Below are positions 21,996 through 28,720 of a stretch of 32,014 nt of DNA, one piece after another. Below the pieces are notes generated by a model, which saw only the letters and a program-made list of their open reading frames with translations, searched no databases and was not told the origin of the DNA. How positions within the stretch are numbered: position 1 is the first letter of the stretch; each line of letters begins with the position of its first letter. Origin of the DNA: Eggerthellaceae bacterium (GTDB taxonomy: Bacteria > Actinomycetota > Coriobacteriia > Coriobacteriales > Eggerthellaceae); assembly GCA_030524475.1 (NCBI GenBank), contig JAUNGO010000005.1, positions 1 through 32,014 of the forward strand, read 5' to 3'. A program made the translations under genes and the position numbers.

Positions 21996-22022
21996 AAAGC
22001 GCCTGTATATGCGGGCGCTTTT
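21996..22022 (+). terminator. Intrinsic terminator of the reductase operon
   Basis: Stem AAAGCGCC/GGGCGCTTTT with loop TGTATATGC, 57 bp after the torD stop. The T run is short and runs into the extended -10 element of the next operon. Confidence 0.75.
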
Positions 22023-22030
22023 GCTATCAT
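22022..22030 (+). promoter_or_regulatory. Extended -10 promoter of the aro genes
   Basis: TGCTATCAT closely fits TGNTATAAT and follows the terminator directly, so the aro genes appear to be a separate transcription unit starting near 22037. No convincing -35 is visible. Confidence 0.45.
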
Positions 22031-22113
22031 GACACCACACGAGTGGCCCTTTGCATGCATGCGCGTGCCGAGGGCCGTTTCTCGTTACAGCTTATGAATC
22101 GGAAGGAACTGCC

Positions 22114-22395
22114 ATGCCTGATGAGAACCACGCACGCATGGAAATCGAGGAGCGGCGCGGCCGTATCGACGAGATCGACCGGCAGCTGGTGGCGCTGCTC
22201 AACGAGCGCGCCGGGGAGTCGCTGGCCATTCGCGCGCTCAAGCCGTACGCCAACATGGTGCTGTACGACCCCGCACGCGAGGACGCCATTTTCGAGCGCG
22301 TCGCGAGCTACAGCGACGGTACGCTGTACGATCAGGGGCTTCGCGAAATTTACGAAACGCTTTTGAAGGTGATGAAAGAAAACCCGGCGAAGTAA
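22114..22395 (+). CDS. Chorismate mutase, AroQ class
   Basis: A 93-residue all-helical chorismate mutase, which converts chorismate to prephenate for phenylalanine and tyrosine synthesis. Aligned with the E. coli enzyme, the active-site residues are Arg15, Arg32, Lys43, Asp52, Arg55 and Glu56 (IDEIDRQLVALLNERAGESL, then YDPARED), with the same spacing as in E. coli (17, 11, 9, 3 and 1). The C-terminal helix is shorter than in fusions, and I cannot place the final Gln. GGAAGGA lies upstream of ATG 22114; a longer in-frame start at 22051 lies within the duplicated leader. It is followed 58 bp later by DAHP synthase, so the two control entry into and branching of the aromatic pathway. Confidence 0.9.
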   Translation: MPDENHARMEIEERRGRIDEIDRQLVALLNERAGESLAIRALKPYANMVLYDPAREDAIFERVASYSDGTLYDQGLREIYETLLKVMKENPAK

Positions 22396-22453
22396 GGCTT
22401 CGCGCACGATAACGCGGCAGACGTAAACTGCCCGAAGAAGGAGAACTAAACTT

Positions 22454-23485
22454 ATGGCTATGAATTTCAAGCGTCGCTTGCCGCTTCCGATCGAGATTCG
22501 CGAGGAGATGGCGCTCTCGCCCGAGCTCACGGCGAAAAAGGTCGCGTTCGATGCCGAGGTGGCGCGCGTGTTCACCGGCGAGGACGCCCGCAAGGTGCTC
22601 ATTATCGGCCCCTGCTCGGCCGACCGCGAGGACTCGGTGCTCGAGTACATGACGCGCCTGGCGAAGCTGTCCGAGCAGGTGTCCGACAAGCTCATCGTCA
22701 TTCCGCGCGTGTACACGAACAAGCCGCGCACGAAGGGCACGGGCTACAAGGGGCTTCTGCACAACCCCGACCCGGCGGCGCCCGCCGACCTGCTCGAAGG
22801 CGTGAAGGCCATTCGCCGCATGCACCTGCACGTCATCGAGCAGACGGGCATGTTCACCGCCGACGAGATGCTCTACCCCGCGCACAACCAGTACCTGTTC
22901 GACCTGCTGTCCTACGTGGCGGTGGGCGCGCGCTCGGTTGAAGACCAGGAGCACCGTCTGGTGGCGTCGGGCTTGCCGGTGCCCGCAGGCATGAAAAACC
23001 CCACGTCGGGCTCGATGACGGTCATGCTGAACTCCATCTACGCCGCCCAGGCGCCGCAGGAGTTCATCTACCGCAACTGGGAAGTGGAAACGCCCGGCAA
23101 CCCGCTTGCGCACGCCGTGCTGCGCGGCTACATCGGGCTCGACGGGCGCACCTACCCCAACTTCCACTACGAGCACCTGGAGCGCCTGACCGACATCTAC
23201 GCGGCGGACGGCAAGTACGCCAACCCGTCGGTGGTTGTCGACTGCAACCACGACAACTCGGGCAAGCGCCCGCTTGAGCAGATCCGCATCTGCAAGGAGG
23301 TGCTCGACTCGTGCCGCCGCAACCCCGCCATCGCCAAGCTGGTGAAGGGCTTCATGGTGGAGTCGTACCTGGAGGACGGCAACCAACCCGTCGACGGCGG
23401 CGTGTTCGGCAAGTCGATCACCGACCCGTGCCTGGGTTGGGAGAAAACCGAGCATCTGGTGAAGGAGCTGGCTGAGCGTTTGTAA
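22454..23485 (+). CDS. aroF: 3-deoxy-7-phosphoheptulonate (DAHP) synthase, AroFGH type
   Basis: A 343-residue class I DAHP synthase that condenses phosphoenolpyruvate and erythrose-4-phosphate, the first step of the shikimate pathway. Motifs are GPCSADRED (residues 52-60), KPRTKGTGYKG (90-100), GMKNPTSGSM, DCNHDNSGKRP with the metal-binding His, and KSITDPCLGW. The length equals the AroF/G/H family. AGAAGGAG precedes the start. It lies with chorismate mutase in one unit. The family is usually feedback-inhibited by an aromatic amino acid; which one cannot be read here, and the gene symbol is by family only. Confidence 0.93.
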   Translation: MAMNFKRRLPLPIEIREEMALSPELTAKKVAFDAEVARVFTGEDARKVLIIGPCSADREDSVLEYMTRLAKLSEQVSDKLIVIPRVYTNKPRTKGTGYKGLLHNPDPAAPADLLEGVKAIRRMHLHVIEQTGMFTADEMLYPAHNQYLFDLLSYVAVGARSVEDQEHRLVASGLPVPAGMKNPTSGSMTVMLNSIYAAQAPQEFIYRNWEVETPGNPLAHAVLRGYIGLDGRTYPNFHYEHLERLTDIYAADGKYANPSVVVDCNHDNSGKRPLEQIRICKEVLDSCRRNPAIAKLVKGFMVESYLEDGNQPVDGGVFGKSITDPCLGWEKTEHLVKELAERL

Positions 23486-23567
23486 GCCTGCGCGATTCGC
23501 GTGCGCAGGGGCGTGACGCTTCTGCGCATCGGGAGGCGCGCCGCTTGCCTGCGGGCCCAAGGAAGCC

Positions 23568-24317
23568 ATGGCGAAAAGGGAGAAGCAACAGAAGGTGCGG
23601 CTCGACGATATGCTGGTCGAGCGCGGCGTATTTTCCACGCGCGACGCGGCGCTGCGCGCGGTGATGGCGCGCGAGGTGCGCGTCGACGACGTGTACGTGT
23701 CCAGCGCCGCCGTGCGCGTGCGGCCCGACGCCGACGTGTTCGTGCGCGGCCGCAAGCAGTATGTGTCGCGCGGCGGCCACAAGCTGCAGGGGGCGCTCGA
23801 CGCGTTCGGTGAAGACGTGGGCGGTATGCGCTGCGTCGACATCGGGTCGTCGACGGGCGGCTTTACCGATTGTTTGCTGCAAGCGGGGGCGGCCAGCGTG
23901 GCGTGCGTCGACGTGAACTACGGGCAGCTGGCGTGGAAGCTGCGGCAGGACGCGCGCGTGACGGCGTTCGAGCGCACGAACATCCGCACCGCCGACCCGG
24001 CCGCTCTCGGCGCGCCGTTCGACCTCATCGTCATCGACGTGAGTTTCATCGGGCTTGCCGCGTTGGCGGATGCCTTCCCGCCGCTTTCCCGCGAAGGCAC
24101 GGTGTTTTTGGGGCTGGTGAAGCCCCAGTTCGAGTCGCGGCATGAGGAAACCGACCGCGGCGTTGTGCGCGACGAGGCGGTTCGTTTGCGCACGGTCGAC
24201 GAGGTGCGCGCGGCGCTCGAGGCCGTGGGCTTTGCGACGACGGGCGTGGTCGAGTCGCCCATCAAAGGCGCGGAAGGCAACGTGGAGTACTTGGTGCGCG
24301 CCGTTTATCGGGGGTAG
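23568..24317 (+). CDS. tlyA: TlyA-family rRNA 2'-O-methyltransferase (hemolysin A family)
   Basis: A 249-residue TlyA protein. An N-terminal S4 RNA-binding domain (residues ~10-65, LDDMLVERGVFSTRDAALRA) is followed by KQYVSRGGHKL and a FtsJ-like methyltransferase domain with SAM motif CVDIGSSTGGFTDCLLQAGA (89-108), DLIVIDVSFIG and LVKPQFE. TlyA methylates the 2'-hydroxyl of cytidines in 16S (and in some species 23S) rRNA and affects capreomycin sensitivity. The start at 23568 is 82 bp after DAHP synthase, with AAGGAA upstream. It ends convergently against the dehydrogenase gene, with a stem-loop between them. Confidence 0.93.
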   Translation: MAKREKQQKVRLDDMLVERGVFSTRDAALRAVMAREVRVDDVYVSSAAVRVRPDADVFVRGRKQYVSRGGHKLQGALDAFGEDVGGMRCVDIGSSTGGFTDCLLQAGAASVACVDVNYGQLAWKLRQDARVTAFERTNIRTADPAALGAPFDLIVIDVSFIGLAALADAFPPLSREGTVFLGLVKPQFESRHEETDRGVVRDEAVRLRTVDEVRAALEAVGFATTGVVESPIKGAEGNVEYLVRAVYRG

Positions 24318-24340
24318 TGGCGCGGTGACGCGAGGTGCGT

Positions 24341-24380
24341 GCTGCCAGCGTGCAGCGCGTGCGTGTCGCACGCTGGCAGC
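24341..24380. terminator. Stem-loop between convergent genes
   Basis: GCTGCCAGCGTGC and its exact complement (13-bp arms) flank a 14-nt loop between the tlyA stop and the stop of the minus-strand dehydrogenase. The hairpin is strong but no T run follows on either strand, so it is a bidirectional terminator by position only. Confidence 0.55.
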
Positions 24381-24400
24381 CGTGCGACGCCGCTCCCCCT

Positions 24401-25384
24401 TTAAGACACTATGTTCACAGGTGTCTCTCCCGCGGCGACGCGGGCGGCGTTTTCCCACACCATGCGATGGGCGCGGTTGAACATACCTTGCGTCACGCCG
24501 CCGATGTGCGGCGAAAGAACCAATTTGCGTGCCGCCGCGTCGCTCAAGTTCAAGAGCGGGTTGTCGAGCTGCACGGGTTCGGGCGCAATCGTGTCGAGCC
24601 CTGCCATGCCGATAACGCCTCGCTCAAGGGCGTCGGCGAGCGCCGCGTTGTTTACGATCTCGCCGCGCGCGGTGTTGATGAGAACGGCGTTGGGCTGCAT
24701 TCGGCTCAAAAATGCCGTATCGACCAAGCCGCGCGTCTCGTCGGTCACGGGCACGTGCACGCTCACGATGTCGCACGTGCGCGTGATCTCGTCTATCGAG
24801 GCGAAGCGCGCGCCCAGCTCCGCTTCGCCTTCCGCATCGAGCGGGTGCCTTTTGTTGTAGAGCATCTCGCACCCCCACGCGCCCAAGCGGCGCGCGGTGG
24901 CTTGGGCGATGGCACCGAACCCGATGAACCCCACGCGGCAGTCGCCCAGTTCGCGAATGCCTTCAACCATCATGCGCTCTTTCGTCTGGATTTGGGTGCC
25001 CGCGCGCACGGCGGCGTCGGCGGCCATTGCGTCGCGCAGGCACGCCAGCATGAGCAGGATGGTTTGCTCCGCCACGGCTCCCGCGTTGACTCCTGCGTTG
25101 TTGCACACGTAGATGCCCAGCTCATGCGCCGCTTTCACGTCGATGGCGTTGAAGGCAACCCCTTCGGAGTGCACCAGCTTCAAGTTGGGCATACGCTCCA
25201 TGAGGTAGCGGCTTACGGGGCTGATGGCGTCGGCCATGACGAAGTCGGCGTCGGCCCCGATCTTCAAGATGTCGTCGTCGGACGCTCCGCGCGGGGCTAT
25301 TGCCAGTTCGCAGCTGTGCACGAACGGCATATCGGGCAGGTATGTGCGCGTGCGCGCCTCGTCGCCAATAACGAGCATCTTCAT
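24401..25384 (-). CDS. D-isomer-specific 2-hydroxyacid dehydrogenase
   Basis: A 327-residue NAD-dependent dehydrogenase of the D-2-hydroxyacid family (phosphoglycerate/glyoxylate-type). The Rossmann motif GFIGFGAIAQATARRL (152-167) and the catalytic triad Arg240 (INTARGEIV), Glu269 (TIAPEP) and His293 (SPHIGG) are all present. It lacks the C-terminal ACT domain of many SerA proteins, and the substrate is not predictable. Start 25384 has AAAGGA upstream. It is a single gene, convergent with tlyA and divergent from the antitoxin gene. Confidence 0.92.
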   Translation of the reverse strand: MKMLVIGDEARTRTYLPDMPFVHSCELAIAPRGASDDDILKIGADADFVMADAISPVSRYLMERMPNLKLVHSEGVAFNAIDVKAAHELGIYVCNNAGVNAGAVAEQTILLMLACLRDAMAADAAVRAGTQIQTKERMMVEGIRELGDCRVGFIGFGAIAQATARRLGAWGCEMLYNKRHPLDAEGEAELGARFASIDEITRTCDIVSVHVPVTDETRGLVDTAFLSRMQPNAVLINTARGEIVNNAALADALERGVIGMAGLDTIAPEPVQLDNPLLNLSDAAARKLVLSPHIGGVTQGMFNRAHRMVWENAARVAAGETPVNIVS

Positions 25385-25459
25385 GGGCCTTCAAGTCCTT
25401 TCTGCGTAGGGAAGCGTGTTCCAGTATAACGCCGAGAAGCATATGCGCTCGATTTCTAC

Positions 25460-25488
25460 TTGCAAAAACTACGAACGCATGTTATATT
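25460..25488 (+). promoter_or_regulatory. Promoter of the RelB-like/PIN operon
   Basis: TTGCAA (25460-25465) and TATATT (25483-25488) are separated by 17 bp. This is the cleanest sigma-70-type promoter in the window. Confidence 0.65.
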
Positions 25489-25505
25489 TGTTGTACGTAC
25501 AACAA
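25488..25505. promoter_or_regulatory. Palindromic operator of the toxin-antitoxin operon
   Basis: TTGTTGTACGTACAACAA is a perfect 18-bp palindrome that starts at the last base of the -10 and ends two bases before AGGAGG. A bound antitoxin would block transcription start; in RNA the hairpin would also lie beside the ribosome-binding site. Confidence 0.65.
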
Positions 25506-25515
25506 GGAGGGTATT

Positions 25516-25830
25516 ATGGCGGACGCAATGGTAACGGGGCGCATGTCGCAAGAAAAGAAGGATGCGGGAAATCTCATTCTCGAGCAGTTGGGAACCAACG
25601 CCTCGAAGGCAATCAACGATTTGTACGATTATGTGATTGCACATAAAAAGCTACCTGTTGCTGATCAGATCGAATCTCGACCGCTTGAAGAACGCATGAG
25701 GGAGGCGGCTCGTTGGTTTGAGGAAGTTTCGCTCCCTTTGGGGAATCGGTTTGCAACCATGGGCGATGATGAAATAAAGCGAGAGCGTCTCGTTGCTCGC
25801 GGCATTGCCGATTGGAGTGATTTTTCATGA
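25516..25830 (+). CDS. RelB/DinJ-like antitoxin
   Basis: A 104-residue protein. Residues 5-50 form a ribbon-helix-helix-type domain as in RelB/DinJ (VTGRMSQEKKDAGNLILEQL, then GTNASKAINDLYDYVIAHKK). The C-terminal half is charged and would wrap the toxin. AAGGAGG lies ahead of the ATG. It overlaps the PIN toxin gene by 4 bp (ATGA). Antitoxins of this type repress their own promoter, here probably via the 25488-25505 palindrome. RelB-like antitoxins usually pair with RelE/YafQ; the PIN partner is less common. Codon use is less GC-biased than neighbours. Confidence 0.85.
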   Translation: MADAMVTGRMSQEKKDAGNLILEQLGTNASKAINDLYDYVIAHKKLPVADQIESRPLEERMREAARWFEEVSLPLGNRFATMGDDEIKRERLVARGIADWSDFS

Positions 25831-26279
25831 GGTTGCTCGTGGATACCAACGTAGCGCTCGATGCTTTAGCGAGGCGAGAACCCTTCTACGAAAAGGCACG
25901 TCTGCTGTTTCTCTTGGGATACGCCCACGAAGCCGAACTTTGGATGAGCGCCTCTCAAATGACCGATGTATTTTACATTTATACGGGAGGTAGACGTTCC
26001 CTGGCGATCGAGGGAAAGAAACGCATGAAACTTCTTCGCAAATGCGTTCATGTGGTGACGTTCGGGGAAGCGGAGTTCGACGAGGCTCTTTCGTCGACAT
26101 GGGCCGATTTGGAGGATGCGTGCGTTTACCAAGCCGCACGTCGCGCAAAAGCCGATTTTATAATCACGCGTGACACTAAGGGGTTCAAGCAGTCGCCTAT
26201 ACGTGTTTTCGACTGCGACGAGTTCTTCGACTACCTTGAGCGGGAGAAGGGGATCGTCTACGACGAAGTGGAGTTCTAG
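25827..26279 (+). CDS. PIN-domain toxin (VapC-like ribonuclease)
   Basis: A 150-residue PIN-domain protein. The first acidic residue is Asp6 in RLLVDTNVALD. Further acidic residues are Asp97 (in DLEDACVYQAARRAKADF) and Asp116 in ITRDTKGF, matching the metal-binding set of PIN nucleases. The family cleaves tRNA, rRNA or mRNA. It starts inside the stop codon of its antitoxin. The body is less GC-rich than neighbouring genes, consistent with horizontal acquisition as a module. Confidence 0.9.
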   Translation: MRLLVDTNVALDALARREPFYEKARLLFLLGYAHEAELWMSASQMTDVFYIYTGGRRSLAIEGKKRMKLLRKCVHVVTFGEAEFDEALSSTWADLEDACVYQAARRAKADFIITRDTKGFKQSPIRVFDCDEFFDYLEREKGIVYDEVEF

Positions 26280-26284
26280 CGTCG

Positions 26285-26328
26285 CGAAGCGCCGGGGGCG
26301 CACCTTAAAGGCAGCCCTCGGCGCTTCG
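26285..26328. terminator. Bidirectional stem-loop terminator
   Basis: CGAAGCGCCG (26285-26294) and CGGCGCTTCG (26319-26328) are perfect arms, with extra GGGGC/GCCCT pairing inside. It lies between the convergent PIN and DUF711 genes. No T run follows. Confidence 0.6.
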
Positions 26329-26368
26329 AAGCGTGCCCGCTCTTCCTCGGAAACGGCGCTGGTTCTCG

Positions 26369-27733
26369 CTAGTTCTTAAGAGAGTTGATGGGCGCGGGCA
26401 TACGGCCGCCGCGATGGGCGAACACGGTGCCGGCGTGGGTGTTGACGGGCATAACGGGCGCATATCCCAAAAGGCCGCCGAAGTCGAGGCGGTCGCCCAC
26501 TTTGCAGCCGATGGCGGGGATGATGCGCACGGCGGTGGTCTTGTTGTTGATCATGCCGATGGCGCACTCGTCGGCGATGATGCCGAAGATCGTCTCGATG
26601 GGGGTGTCGCCGGGGATGGCGATCATGTCAAGGCCCACCGAGCACACGCACGTCATGGCCTCAAGCTTCTCAAGCGAAAGCGCACCCGCCTCGGCGGCGC
26701 GAATCATGCCAGCGTCTTCCGACACGGGGATGAACGCGCCCGACAGGCCGCCAACGCTCGACGACGCCATGACGCCGCCCTTCTTCACCGCGTCGTTGAG
26801 CATGGCGAGCGCCGCCGTGGTGCCCGGGCCGCCGCATTGGCCCACGCCGATGGCCTCCAGGATCTCCGCCACCGAGTCGCCCTCGGCGGGGGTGGGGGCA
26901 AGCGACAGGTCGAGAATGCCCTTCTGCACGCCCAAGCGGCGCGACGCCTCGCGCGCCATGAGCTCGCCCGCGCGCGTGATCTTGAACGCGGTGGCCTTGA
27001 TGGCCTCGGCTACGGTGGTGATGTCGGCCGAACGCGGCAGGTCGGCCAGCACCGCGCGCACCACGCCCGGGCCCGACACGCCCACGTTCACCACTGCGTC
27101 GGCCTCGCCCGAGCCGTGGAACGCGCCCGCCATGAACGGGTTGTCCTCAACGGCGTTGCAGAACACCACGAGCTTGCCGGCACCGATGCATTGCTTGTCG
27201 GCTGTAGCCTCGGCGGCCTTCTTGATGATGCCTGCCATCTTAAACGCCGCGTCCATGTTGATGCCCGCGCGCGTGGAGCCCACGTTCACACTTGAGCACA
27301 CGCGGTCGGTGGTGGCAAGCGCCTCGGGGATGGATTCCATGAGCTTGTTGTCGGCGACGCTGGCGCCCTTCTGCACCAGTGCGGAGAAGCCGCCCACGAA
27401 GTCGACGCCCACCTCGCGCCCGGCGCGGTCCATCGCGCGCGCCACGGGCGACAGGTCGGTGGCGGTGGTGGCGGCGCACACCTCGGCGATAGGCGTCACC
27501 GAGATACGTTTGTTCACGATGGGGATGCCGAACTCGCGCTCGAGCTGCTCGGCGGTGGGCACAAGGCGTTCGGCTGCGGTGGTCATGCGGTCGTACACCT
27601 TGGTGGCAAGGCGGTCGACGTCGGCGTCGACGCAGCTGCGCAGGTTCAGCCCCAGCGTGATGGTACGAATATCGAGGTTCTGCTTGCTCACCATGGCAAG
27701 CGTTTCAGCGATTTCAGCAGGGGTGATCTGCAT
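26369..27733 (-). CDS. PFL family protein (DUF711 / UPF0210)
   Basis: A 454-residue member of the DUF711 family, related in fold to pyruvate formate-lyase-type barrels. Recognisable parts are [16 protein letters not shown] (residues ~16-31), [46 protein letters not shown], and [16 protein letters not shown]. The length is normal. No enzymatic activity is established, and the glycyl-radical loop of true PFL is not apparent. Start 27733 has GGAG seven bases upstream; the longer frame lacks it. In many bacteria a small ACT-domain gene precedes this one; none is seen here. Confidence 0.92.
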   Translation of the reverse strand: MQITPAEIAETLAMVSKQNLDIRTITLGLNLRSCVDADVDRLATKVYDRMTTAAERLVPTAEQLEREFGIPIVNKRISVTPIAEVCAATTATDLSPVARAMDRAGREVGVDFVGGFSALVQKGASVADNKLMESIPEALATTDRVCSSVNVGSTRAGINMDAAFKMAGIIKKAAEATADKQCIGAGKLVVFCNAVEDNPFMAGAFHGSGEADAVVNVGVSGPGVVRAVLADLPRSADITTVAEAIKATAFKITRAGELMAREASRRLGVQKGILDLSLAPTPAEGDSVAEILEAIGVGQCGGPGTTAALAMLNDAVKKGGVMASSSVGGLSGAFIPVSEDAGMIRAAEAGALSLEKLEAMTCVCSVGLDMIAIPGDTPIETIFGIIADECAIGMINNKTTAVRIIPAIGCKVGDRLDFGGLLGYAPVMPVNTHAGTVFAHRGGRMPAPINSLKN

Positions 27734-28009
27734 GGGTGCTCCGTCCTTTAGGTGCTCGTTTCTACAGCTGACCAGCATAGCAAATATCGCGGCGAATGGG
27801 CGCGCCGCATCGCTGTTCGCGCCGATTCACCAGAGATGACCTTCTCGTTTTGTTTTTTCTTCCCGCTAGTCCGTTATTCCACAATCGTGTATCTTTTTTC
27901 TAGCAGATGCGAAGCGGGCGCGCGGGCGTCGTGAGGTCACAGGCGTGCGAAGGCGCGCACGGAAAGCGCGCGGTGATCGGTCGCAGGCGAGCTAAGGGAG
28001 CGTAAGAGC
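27734..28009. other. Divergent intergenic region before the ABC exporter
   Basis: No gene is seen. The middle part (27840-27905) is T-rich and holds CCCGCT/AGCGGG (27862-27867 and 27913-27918), a possible dyad around a promoter for the ABC genes. No clear -35/-10 pair can be assigned. Confidence 0.4.
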
Positions 28010-28711
28010 ATGGCGTTTGTCGAGTTCAGCAACGTGAGCAAGATCTATCGCATGGGCGAGGTCGAGGTGGCGGCCGCCGACGGCATGGCGTTTGAGATCG
28101 AGCGAGGAGAGTTCGCGGTGGTCGTGGGGCCGTCGGGCGCGGGCAAAACCACGCTGCTCAACATGCTCGGCGGCATGGACACCTGCTCAAGCGGCACCAT
28201 CATGCTCGACGGCGCCGAGATCAGCGCCATGGGCGAGCGCGAGCTCACGCTGTACCGCCGCCACGACATCGGCTTCGTGTTCCAGTTCTACAACCTGGTG
28301 CAAAACCTCACGGCGCGCGAGAACGTGGAGCTTGCCAGCCAAATTTGCGCGAACCCACTGCCCGCCGACGAGGTGTTGGCGCAGGTGGGGCTGGGCTCGC
28401 GGCTCGACAACTTCCCCGCGCAGCTTTCCGGCGGCGAACAACAGCGCGTGGCCATCGCCCGCGCGCTGGCGAAAAACCCCAAGCTTTTGCTGTGCGACGA
28501 GCCCACCGGCGCGCTCGACTACAACACGGGCAAGGCCATTCTCAAGCTTTTGCAGGACACGTGCCGCGACACGGGCAAAACCGTGGTGGTGATCACGCAC
28601 AACTCGGCGTTCTGCGACATCGCCAACCGCGTCATCCGCGTGCGCGAGGGGCGCGTGGCGTGCGTGGAAACAAACGCGCATCCCGCCTCGGCCGACACGC
28701 TGGAGTGGTAG
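28010..28711 (+). CDS. ABC transporter ATP-binding protein (MacB/LolD-like)
   Basis: A 233-residue ABC ATPase. Walker [10 protein letters not shown] (40-48), Q-loop Gln92 ([10 protein letters not shown]), signature [15 protein letters not shown] (139-153), Walker [13 protein letters not shown] with Glu164, and switch His197 (VITHNS) are all complete. The FQFYNL and EPTGALD forms are typical of the MacB/LolD/FtsE group, which work with FtsX-type permeases rather than transporters with a substrate-binding protein. The permease gene starts 9 bp after its stop. GGGAG lies upstream of ATG 28010. Confidence 0.95.
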   Translation: MAFVEFSNVSKIYRMGEVEVAAADGMAFEIERGEFAVVVGPSGAGKTTLLNMLGGMDTCSSGTIMLDGAEISAMGERELTLYRRHDIGFVFQFYNLVQNLTARENVELASQICANPLPADEVLAQVGLGSRLDNFPAQLSGGEQQRVAIARALAKNPKLLLCDEPTGALDYNTGKAILKLLQDTCRDTGKTVVVITHNSAFCDIANRVIRVREGRVACVETNAHPASADTLEW

Positions 28712-28720
28712 GAAGCGTCC

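Larger units (their letters stand above)
21867..22066 (+). repeat. Direct repeat B of torD 3' end, terminator and promoter
   Basis: This is the intact partner of the 11440-11636 copy. It spans the last 24 codons of torD, the spacer, the terminator and the promoter region of the chorismate mutase gene. Similarity stops abruptly near 22066. Confidence 0.85.

Noticed and set aside
22045-22076. Attenuator or T-box before the aro genes
   Set aside because: GGCCCT/AGGGCC can pair, but no leader peptide rich in aromatic codons, no T-box core and no following terminator were found.
26385-27839. 484-codon plus-strand frame opposite the DUF711 gene
   Set aside because: The Ser/Ala/Thr/Met-rich sequence is the mirror of the real minus-strand gene.
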